64,000 bases of DNA from the NCBI RefSeq assembly GCF_014650715.1, contig NZ_BMVM01000008.1:186001-250000 (forward strand). Direction: 5' to 3'. Made by a program: the position numbers and the translations under genes. Origin of the DNA: Streptomyces bluensis (GTDB taxonomy: Bacteria > Actinomycetota > Actinomycetes > Streptomycetales > Streptomycetaceae). Positions 14,988-22,017 of the stretch are shown here, in pieces (positions within the stretch are counted from its first letter, which is position 1; each line of letters opens with the position of its first letter). The notes beneath the pieces are model-generated. The model had not been told where the DNA came from. It did not search any database and was given only the letters and a program-made list of their open reading frames with translations.

Positions 14988-17258
14988 TCAAACATGTGCC
15001 AGCTTCCGCTGCCCGTCCGGGTCCGCGTCGCCGCCCTCGGAGCCGGAGCCGGTGCGCTCGGATTCCTTGCGCAGGCCCTCACCCTCGACGTCCACGTTCG
15101 GCAGCGCCCGGTCCAGCCACTTCGGGAGCCACCAGGCCTTCTTGCCCAGCAGCGCGAGCACCGCGGGGACGATGGCCATGCGGACGATGACGGCGTCGAA
15201 GAAGACGGCGATGGCGAGGCCGAAGCCGATCATCTTGACCATCGACTCGCTGGAGCCGATGAAGCCCGCGAAGACCGCCATCATGATGACCGCCGCGGCC
15301 GTGACGACCCGGGCGCCGTGCTGGAAGCCGGTGACCACCGCCTGGGTGGGCTTCTCCCCGTGGACGTACGCCTCGCGCATGCGGGTCACGAGGAAGACCT
15401 CGTAGTCCATCGCGAGGCCGAAGACGATGCCCACCATGAAGATCGGCATCATCGACATGATCGGGCCGGTCTCCTCGATGCCCAGCGCACCCGCCAGCCA
15501 ACCCCACTGGAAGACCGCGACCACGGCGCCCAGCGCCGCCAGCACGCTCAGCAGGAAGCCGAGGGCTGCCTTCAGCGGGACCAGGATCGAGCGGAAGACC
15601 ACGATGAGGAGGAGGAAGGCGAGGCCCACCACCAGCGCGAGGTAAGGGATCAGCGCGTCGTTCAGCTTCTGGGACACGTCGATGTTCATCGCCGTGGTGC
15701 CCGTCACCACGGCGTTCGCCTGCGTGTCCGTCCTGATGTCCGCGCCGGCGGCACGGATCTCGTGCACCAGGTTCTCGGTCTTCGCCGAGGACGGCTTGGA
15801 GTCCGGGATCACCGTGAGCATCGCGGTGTCCCCGGCCTTGTTGAACATCGCCGGGCTCACCGACACGACGCCCTTGATGTCCTTGACCGTGTCGGACACG
15901 TCCGTGACGGCGGCCTTGGGGTCGTCACTGGACTTCGCGTCGACCACGACCATCAGCGGACCGTTGAAGCCGGGACCGAATCCCTCGGACAGCAGGTCGT
16001 ACGCGCGGCGCTGGGTCGTGGAGGTGGGCTGGGAGCCGTCGTCCGGGAGACCCAGTTCCAGGTCGCTCGCCGGGACGGCGACCGCGCCCAGGCCGACGAT
16101 GCCGACGAGGAGGACGGCGACGGGACGGCGCACGACGAAGCCGGCCCAGCGGGCGCCCAGCTTCGGCTTGACCGGTTTCGACACGTCCCCCTGGGTGTCG
16201 GCAGCCTTCTTCTCGGCCCGGCCGCCGCCCATCCACCGGGCCTTCCTGCCCGCGGGCTGGATCCTGCGGCCCGCGTAACCGAGGAGCGCCGGGGTCATCG
16301 TCAGCGCGATGAGGACGGCGACGGCGACCGTGCCCGCCGCCGCGAGGCCCATCTTCGTCAGCATCGGGACCTGGACGACCGACAGACCGGCCAGCGCGAT
16401 CACGACCGTGAGGCCCGCGAAGACCACCGCCGAGCCCGCGGTGCCGGCGGCCCGGCCGACCGCCTCCTCGCGGTCGTGGCCCTCGGCCAGTTCGCCGCGG
16501 TAACGGGAGACGATGAACAGGGCGTAGTCGATGCCGACGGCGAGGCCGAGCATCGCGGCCAGGGTGGAGGTGGTGGAGCCCAGATCCAGTGTGCTCGCCA
16601 GCGCCATGATCGACGCGACGCCGATGCCCACACCGATCACGGCGGTCAGCAGCGGCAGCCCGGCCGCCACGAGCGAACCGAGGGTGACGACTAGGACGAC
16701 CGCGGCGACCGCGATGCCGATGATCTCCGTGGTCCCGGTCGAGGGCGCCGCTTGCAGCGCGTCACCGCCCACCTCGACGGTCAGCCCGGTGTCACGCGCG
16801 TTCTGCGCGGCCTTCTCCAGGGCGTCCCGCGACGCATCCTCCAGTTCCATGCCGGCGACCTTGTATCCCACCTGCGCGTACGCGATGGTCCCGTCCTGCG
16901 AGACCGAGCGGGTCAGATACGGGTCGCTGACGGAGGTGACTTCGGAGCCGGTGCCCAGTTCCTTGACCGTCTGCTCGACGGCCGCCTTGTTGCCGGCGTC
17001 CGTCATCTTCTCGCCCGAGGGCGCCTTGAACACGACACGCGCGGTCGCACCGTCGGCACTGGAGCCGGGGAAGCGCTGTTCCAGCAGGTCGAACGCCTTC
17101 TGCGCCTCGGTGCCGGGGATGGAGAAGGACGTGGAGCCCGCGGGGGGCGCGGAGGCGGCGCCGACGCCCGCGAGCGTCAGCAGGGCCACCCAGATCAGGG
17201 CGACGAAATGCCGTCGCCGGAAGGCGAGTCGGCCGAGTTTGTAGAGGAATGTGGCCAC
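14988..17258 (-). CDS. MMPL-family (RND) membrane transporter
   Basis: 756 residues. The layout is typical of MMPL exporters: helix 1 (about 18-38), a large extracytoplasmic loop (to about 175), a bundle of helices including GLAVGIDYALFIVSRYR, a second loop (about 390-540), and a mirrored bundle including VFGLAMDYEVFLVTRMRE. The two D-Y motifs are the proton-relay positions. The C-terminal tail is charged. Substrates of the family include lipids and drugs. The start is GTG 17258 with GGGAG upstream. A TetR gene precedes it on the same strand by 222 bases, so it is probably the TetR target. Confidence 0.92.
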   Translation of the reverse strand: MATFLYKLGRLAFRRRHFVALIWVALLTLAGVGAASAPPAGSTSFSIPGTEAQKAFDLLEQRFPGSSADGATARVVFKAPSGEKMTDAGNKAAVEQTVKELGTGSEVTSVSDPYLTRSVSQDGTIAYAQVGYKVAGMELEDASRDALEKAAQNARDTGLTVEVGGDALQAAPSTGTTEIIGIAVAAVVLVVTLGSLVAAGLPLLTAVIGVGIGVASIMALASTLDLGSTTSTLAAMLGLAVGIDYALFIVSRYRGELAEGHDREEAVGRAAGTAGSAVVFAGLTVVIALAGLSVVQVPMLTKMGLAAAGTVAVAVLIALTMTPALLGYAGRRIQPAGRKARWMGGGRAEKKAADTQGDVSKPVKPKLGARWAGFVVRRPVAVLLVGIVGLGAVAVPASDLELGLPDDGSQPTSTTQRRAYDLLSEGFGPGFNGPLMVVVDAKSSDDPKAAVTDVSDTVKDIKGVVSVSPAMFNKAGDTAMLTVIPDSKPSSAKTENLVHEIRAAGADIRTDTQANAVVTGTTAMNIDVSQKLNDALIPYLALVVGLAFLLLIVVFRSILVPLKAALGFLLSVLAALGAVVAVFQWGWLAGALGIEETGPIMSMMPIFMVGIVFGLAMDYEVFLVTRMREAYVHGEKPTQAVVTGFQHGARVVTAAAVIMMAVFAGFIGSSESMVKMIGFGLAIAVFFDAVIVRMAIVPAVLALLGKKAWWLPKWLDRALPNVDVEGEGLRKESERTGSGSEGGDADPDGQRKLAHV

Positions 17259-17480
17259 GGGGGCGTACTCCCGTTCAGGTCGTGGATGAGCATGCGGGCA
17301 GGGGAGATCAGCCCGTACGAGGGCAGGGGTGATCGACTCGCGGGGAGGCGGGGTCGGTGTGCCCGTGCGGGGACAGGGCTGATCAGCCCGACGACGTGAG
17401 CGGTCGCGTCAGGTGGTACTCAGCTGCCGGCCAGGCAGTGACTTCGGGGCTTTTCAGTGGTTTTGAGGTTTTCAGGGGTA

Positions 17481-18080
17481 TCAGTGGGTTCGCACGCCGA
17501 GGGCGGGGAGGATCACGGCGTCGATGTACGAACAGATGAACTCCTGCGTCGGCGGCAGCTCGTCGAGCAGCGTCCGGGTGACGAAGGCACCCAGCATCAT
17601 GTGCACCACGTACTCGATCGCCGGACTGTCCGCGGGGACCTCCCCGCGGTCGACGGCACGCTGGACCACCCGGCGGAACTCCGTCGTCTCCGGATCGACG
17701 AGGAACTCCCGGAAGGCCTGAAGCAGTTCGGGGTTCGTGTGCACCGCCATGAACAGGCCCCGCATCAGCGCGGAGTTCTGTTCGATGACGCAGTCGTCCG
17801 CACGCCCGATGAGGGCGTGGAGATCGCCTCTCAGCGACCCGGTGTCGACGTCGGCGAAGCCGCCCGGCTTGCTGAATCGCATCGCCTTCGCGACCAGTTC
17901 GGCCTTGCCGCCCCACTGGCGGTAGAGGGTGGCCTTGCTGGAGCGGGTGCGGGCGGCCACGGCGTCCATGGTCAGGGCGTCGTAGCCGACTTCCCGGAGC
18001 AGATCGAGCACGGCCGTGTAGAGCTCGGCCTCGCGCTCGGGCGTGATCCGACTGCGGCGCACCGTCGCGGTCTCAGTCAT
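17481..18080 (-). CDS. TetR-family repressor of the MMPL gene
   Basis: 199 residues. The N-terminal TetR HTH has the canonical pattern LLREVGYDALTMDAVAARTR, then SSKATLYRQWGGKAELV (about residues 20-68); the rest is the helical ligand-binding domain. The ATG at 18080 has AGGAGA six bases upstream. Two identical 15-bp palindromes upstream of its start are likely its operators, implying autoregulation and control of the downstream MMPL exporter. The ligand is unknown. Confidence 0.92.
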   Translation of the reverse strand: MTETATVRRSRITPEREAELYTAVLDLLREVGYDALTMDAVAARTRSSKATLYRQWGGKAELVAKAMRFSKPGGFADVDTGSLRGDLHALIGRADDCVIEQNSALMRGLFMAVHTNPELLQAFREFLVDPETTEFRRVVQRAVDRGEVPADSPAIEYVVHMMLGAFVTRTLLDELPPTQEFICSYIDAVILPALGVRTH

Positions 18081-18163
18081 CCCACTCTCCTCTTTCCCAC
18101 TCCGCGTTCGGGGGCGGCCCGGGGACAGCCTAGTGGGAGCACTGCCGCCCGACACCGTTCCGA

Positions 18164-18178
18164 ACGAAACGGTTTCGT
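18164..18178. promoter_or_regulatory. TetR operator dyad, copy 1
   Basis: ACGAAAC-G-GTTTCGT, a perfect 7-1-7 palindrome 84 bases upstream of the tetR start. An identical copy lies 47 bases further upstream. Spacing of about 4.5 helical turns suggests two independently bound dimers. Confidence 0.75.
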
Positions 18179-18210
18179 ACACTCACGACGATACCCCAGG
18201 ACTCAGCGAA

Positions 18211-18225
18211 ACGAAACGGTTTCGT
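18211..18225. promoter_or_regulatory. TetR operator dyad, copy 2
   Basis: Identical ACGAAAC-G-GTTTCGT palindrome. It is flanked at a distance by CCCAGGA (18195-18201) and TCCTGGG (18231-18237), giving a nested larger inverted repeat. Confidence 0.75.
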
Positions 18226-18310
18226 ACGTGTCCTGGGTCACGCGGTGCCGTGGTGCGGTGGTGCCGTCATGAGGCTGCCGGGGGCCGGCCCCCTCCCCCT
18301 CCCCCGCCGC

Positions 18311-19300
18311 TCACGCACTCGCCTCCTCGCCGACCCCGACACCTCCCGTATCAATGCCGGTACCGTCCCCCGCGATGACACCGCTCGCACTCGTGACATA
18401 CGTGGTGACGAGCTCCCTGATCCGCGAGCACACCAGCTCGGGCGCCTCCATCGGCGTCATGTGCCCGACGCCCGTCAGTTCGGTGAGGCCGACGCACTCC
18501 GGCAGCGCGGCGGCTATGGCGCGCGCGTGCACGGGCGGGGTCAGCCGGTCCGACGTACCGGTGACGACGGCCGTGGGCACCCGCAACTCCCGTACGCCGG
18601 CGTCGAGGTCGAGCAGATCGAGCACGTGCGCCCAGGTGTAGCGCACCCGGCTCGGACAGGCGTGCGCGATACGTGCGCACGCCTCGACCATCAGCGGCGA
18701 CGCACCGGCGCCCATCGTCCCGTACTTGAGGATCGCCTTGGCGACCGGTGTGACCGGCCCGAGCGGAAACCGGAAGCCGAGGAGCTTCCGGGTGAGCCAG
18801 GCACGCAGCCGTCCCGCACGGATCGGGACGACGAGTGACTCGGCGACGAGGTTCGAACTGCCCGTGCTGAGCAGCAGGGCCGCCACGATGTGCTCCCGGA
18901 ACGCCGGCCGGGCGGAGGCGGCCATCACGGTCATTCCACCCATGGAGTGGCCCGCGACCACGGCCCGTTCACCGGGTGCGAGCGTGACCCTCAGCACCGC
19001 CTCCAGGTCGTCGGCGAGCGTGTCCGTGCTGCACATGGTGGCGGCCGGGCTGCGTCCGTGGCCGCGCTGGTCGTAGGCGATCACCCGGTGGTCGACGGAC
19101 AGGTCCCGGATCTGCGCCGCCCAGAAGGCGGTCGAGCAGGTCCAGCCATGGGCGAGCACCACGGCGGGCGCGGCGGTGTCGTCGACGGGACCGTGCACCT
19201 CCACATGCAGCCGGGCGCCGTCGGCGGAGACCGCGGTCACCTCCCGTACGGGGACGGGCGGAGCGAACGGGCCGCTCTTCACACTCATCAGTCGGGTCAC
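18311..19300 (-). CDS. Alpha/beta-hydrolase (esterase/lipase type)
   Basis: About 329 residues. Oxyanion segment HGW (51-53), nucleophile elbow GHSMGG (Ser119), acidic residue probably in GTSDRLTPP, and histidine in GVGHMTPMEAP. The GTG at 19300 overlaps the stop of the upstream monooxygenase (GTGA). An ATG four codons later (19288) has a better-spaced GGAG and may be the real start. Coupling to a Baeyer-Villiger-type monooxygenase suggests that it hydrolyses the ester or lactone formed by that enzyme (inference from known BVMO-esterase pairs). The C-terminal 25 residues are Gly/Thr-rich and probably disordered. Confidence 0.9.
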   Translation of the reverse strand: MTRLMSVKSGPFAPPVPVREVTAVSADGARLHVEVHGPVDDTAAPAVVLAHGWTCSTAFWAAQIRDLSVDHRVIAYDQRGHGRSPAATMCSTDTLADDLEAVLRVTLAPGERAVVAGHSMGGMTVMAASARPAFREHIVAALLLSTGSSNLVAESLVVPIRAGRLRAWLTRKLLGFRFPLGPVTPVAKAILKYGTMGAGASPLMVEACARIAHACPSRVRYTWAHVLDLLDLDAGVRELRVPTAVVTGTSDRLTPPVHARAIAAALPECVGLTELTGVGHMTPMEAPELVCSRIRELVTTYVTSASGVIAGDGTGIDTGGVGVGEEASA

Positions 19301-20967
19301 GCTCCTGCCTCCGTCTTCCTCGTCTTCGTCGCCTTCGCTGTCTTCGTTGTCTCCCGCAGCACCTCGTACTCGTCCAGGTGCACGCGGCGCGTGGCGCTCC
19401 GGAACTCCGTCGTCGTGCCCGGCCAGATGGTCGTGTTGCGGCCGCTCGCGTCGAGGTACCAGCTGGTGCAGCCGCCCGTGCTCCACACGGTGCGCTTCAT
19501 GCGTTCCTGGACCCTGAGGTTCCAGGCGGTGACGGCGGCCGGGCGGGCGTCGAGGGCGACGCGTCCGCCGAGCGCCCCCAACTGCCGCAGGAAATCGACC
19601 ATGTAGTTCAGCTGGGACTCGATCACCAGGATCATGCTGGAATTCCCGAGTCCCGTGTTGGGACCGATGATCGTCAACCAGTTGGGGAAACCGGCGGCGG
19701 AGGCTCCGCGCAGGGACCGCATGCCGCTCTCCGCCCAGGTGTCGGCGAGCGTGCGCCCGTCCGCGCCCACGACCCGTTCGGCGATGGGCATGTCGGTGAC
19801 GTGGAAGCCAGTGCCGAACACGATGGCGTCGACCTCGGCGCGGGTGCCGTCGGCGGCGACGACGGTGGAGCCGTCGATCTCGGCGAGTGAGGAGGCCACG
19901 ACGTCGACGTTGGGCCGCGTCAGTGCCGGGTAGTAGGTGTTCGACAGCAGGATGCGCTTGCAGCCCAAGCGGTAGTCGGGCGTGAGTTTCGCGCGCAGGG
20001 CCGGGTCCTTGACGGCACGGGCCATGTTCCGCTTGGCCATGCGCTCGACCAGGCCCAGCTCACCCGGGTGCCGGGTGAACGCCTGCACCTGCACCTCCCG
20101 TACCCCCCACAGGAATCCTCGCCTGAGCCGCGTGGTGAAGGGCAGGTGCCGGTGCAGTCGGCGCTCGATGCCGCTGATGGCGCGGTCGACGCGGGGCATC
20201 ACCCAGGGCGGGGTGCGCTGGAAGAGAGTGAGGCGGCCGACCCGTGGCTGGATCTCGGGCACGATCTGGATGGCGGACGCGCCCGTGCCGACCACCGCGA
20301 CCCGCTTGCCGCGCAGGTCGTAGTCGTGGTCCCAGCGGGCCGAGTGGAAGACCTTGCCGGGGAAGGAGTCGATCCCGGGAACGTCGGGAATCCTGGGGTC
20401 GGAGAGTGGGCCGGTGGCGGAGACGACGACATCGGCGCACAGCCGGCCACTGCTGGTCTCGATGTCCCACCAGAGCCGCTCGCTGTTCCATGTCATCCGC
20501 TTCACCTCGGAGTTGAAGCGGATGTGCGGGCGAAGCCGGAAGACGTCCGCGACGTGGTCGAGATAGGCGCGGATGTGCTCCTGCCCGGAGAAGGTGCGCG
20601 GCCAGTCGGGATTGGGCGCGAAGGAGAACGAATAGAGATGGGACGGCACGTCACAGGCGCAGCCCGGGTAGCTGTTGTCGCGCCAGGTGCCGCCTACGGA
20701 GTCGGCCCGTTCCAGGACGACGAAGTCGGTGACGCCGGCGCGCCGCAGCCGCACGGCGGCGCCCAGCCCGCCGAACCCGGTGCCGACGACGGCCACCCGC
20801 ACATGCTCGCCCCCGTGCTCAACTCCACACCCATCGCGCCCATGAGGCCCACTAAGTCCGTTACGTCCATCAAGCCCGTTATGCCGGTCAGGACCGCTGG
20901 ACCCGTCACCCCTGCGATCGCTCCGCTGCCCCCGTTCCCACCCCCGCTCCTGCCCCTGCTCGGCCAT
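19297..20967 (-). CDS. Flavin-dependent monooxygenase, Baeyer-Villiger type
   Basis: 556 residues. The FAD motif GTGFGG (62-67) is followed by GGTWRDNSYPGCACD (93-106). The type I BVMO fingerprint FxGxxxHxxxW is at 202-212, followed by Asp213, and the NADPH motif GTGASA at 227-232. Together these indicate an NADPH/FAD enzyme inserting oxygen into ketones. The first 50 residues are Gly/Arg/Asp-rich repeats with no family counterpart. The start is ATG 20967 with an excellent AAGGAGG seven bases upstream. It forms an operon with the alpha/beta-hydrolase downstream and diverges from a MerR gene, which probably controls it. Confidence 0.9.
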   Translation of the reverse strand: MAEQGQERGWERGQRSDRRGDGSSGPDRHNGLDGRNGLSGPHGRDGCGVEHGGEHVRVAVVGTGFGGLGAAVRLRRAGVTDFVVLERADSVGGTWRDNSYPGCACDVPSHLYSFSFAPNPDWPRTFSGQEHIRAYLDHVADVFRLRPHIRFNSEVKRMTWNSERLWWDIETSSGRLCADVVVSATGPLSDPRIPDVPGIDSFPGKVFHSARWDHDYDLRGKRVAVVGTGASAIQIVPEIQPRVGRLTLFQRTPPWVMPRVDRAISGIERRLHRHLPFTTRLRRGFLWGVREVQVQAFTRHPGELGLVERMAKRNMARAVKDPALRAKLTPDYRLGCKRILLSNTYYPALTRPNVDVVASSLAEIDGSTVVAADGTRAEVDAIVFGTGFHVTDMPIAERVVGADGRTLADTWAESGMRSLRGASAAGFPNWLTIIGPNTGLGNSSMILVIESQLNYMVDFLRQLGALGGRVALDARPAAVTAWNLRVQERMKRTVWSTGGCTSWYLDASGRNTTIWPGTTTEFRSATRRVHLDEYEVLRETTKTAKATKTRKTEAGA

Positions 20968-21004
20968 CCCGACGCCTCCTTGCCTCGCACCGGCCGCGCC
21001 ACCA

Positions 21005-21022
21005 CGCCAGTGAACACTGGCG
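21005..21022. promoter_or_regulatory. 18-bp perfect dyad in the monooxygenase/merR intergenic region
   Basis: CGCCAGTG-AA-CACTGGCG, an 8-2-8 palindrome 38 bases upstream of the monooxygenase start and 85 upstream of merR. MerR proteins bind dyads within long-spacer promoters, so it is a candidate MerR operator. Confidence 0.6.
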
Positions 21023-21106
21023 CAATGGGGAGGGTAGGGCAGGACCGTACTGCTGGGTAGGGGCGGAGCCAACGAAGTTACTTTCAGCACAACATAGGCT
21101 TCTGTC

Positions 21107-21799
21107 GTGGCTGACCGAACGGGAGAACACGGCGGACGACGCGAGTACCGCATGGAGGAACTGGCCGAGGTGGCCGGAATCACCGTACGCACCGTGCGCT
21201 TCTACCGGGAGCGCAAGCTGATCCCGCCACCCCGCCGCGAGGGCCGTATCGCCTGGTACGACGACACGCACCTGACCCGCCTGCGCACCATCGCGGCCCT
21301 CCTGGAACGCGGCCACACCCTGAGCGGCATAGCCGAACTCGCCGAGGCCTTCGACCACGGCCGCGACGTGGCCGAACTGCTCGGCCTGGGCGCCCCCTCC
21401 GAGGAGGTGCCGGTCCGGCTCTCCCCCGAAGAACTCGCCGACCACTTCGGCGGCCAGGCGACCCCCGGGAACCTCGCGGCCGCCCTGGACCTCGGCTATC
21501 TCGGCACCGACGGCGGCGAGATCGTCCACGTCAGCCGCCGACTCCTGGACGCCTCGGCGGCCCTGGTCCGCGAGGGCCTCCCGCTCGCCGACGTGCTGGC
21601 GGCCGCCCAACGCGTCCGGTCCCACGCCGACGCACTGGCCGAACTCTTCACCGAACTCGTCCTCGCGCAGCCCGGCCGGACCACCGAGGACCTCCAGAGG
21701 CTGCGGCCGCTGGCCAAGAGCGTGGTGGAGGCGGAGGTGTCGATGGCGCTGGACCGACGGTTGCAGCAGTCGACATATAAACAAAGGCAAGATGGCTGA
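21107..21799 (+). CDS. MerR-family transcriptional regulator
   Basis: 230 residues. The winged helix-turn-helix is YRMEELAEVAGITVRTVRFY (about residues 14-33) plus RERKLIPPP, then R-I-A-WYDDTHLTRL. A dimerisation helix and an effector domain of about 130 residues follow, without the cysteine pattern of metal sensors. The GTG start gives a short N-terminal extension; an ATG at codon 16 is an alternative. Divergent to the monooxygenase/hydrolase operon, with a perfect dyad between. An organic ligand is likely, but unknown. Confidence 0.9.
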   Translation: MADRTGEHGGRREYRMEELAEVAGITVRTVRFYRERKLIPPPRREGRIAWYDDTHLTRLRTIAALLERGHTLSGIAELAEAFDHGRDVAELLGLGAPSEEVPVRLSPEELADHFGGQATPGNLAAALDLGYLGTDGGEIVHVSRRLLDASAALVREGLPLADVLAAAQRVRSHADALAELFTELVLAQPGRTTEDLQRLRPLAKSVVEAEVSMALDRRLQQSTYKQRQDG

Positions 21800-21921
21800 C
21801 GGCAGCCCCCGCAATCACGCGTTCGAGTAGCGACAGCCGTTTCGATCATCCACCCCAGATGCACTAATGTGACTGTCGCACAGACGGTTCCGTTTCACAG
21901 CTTGCTCGTATCGGGAGAGAA

Positions 21922-22005
21922 GTGCGTACCTTCTCAGTTCTGTTCTGCACCGCCACCATTCTGGTCATGAACATGACCGCAGCGCACGCCGAGTGCATAT
22001 GGTAG
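21922..22005 (+). CDS. Putative 27-residue secreted peptide beside a SARP/TPR regulator
   Basis: GTG preceded by GGGAGAGA at 4-5 bases opens a 27-codon frame ending at TAG 22003-22005. It reads VRTFSVLFCTATILVMNM, then TAAHA, then ECIW: a basic residue, a hydrophobic core, and an A-x-A-like signal-peptidase site leaving about four residues. About 21 of 27 third positions are G or C. It faces the large SARP-NB-ARC-TPR gene, stop to stop, with 12 bases between. A peptide exported and then sensed by a TPR protein would resemble Firmicute RRNPP systems, but that is inference. It could also be a chance frame. Upstream, TAATGT at 21865 is a weak -10 candidate. Confidence 0.45.
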   Translation: MRTFSVLFCTATILVMNMTAAHAECIW

Positions 22006-22017
22006 CCCCACCGGCAT

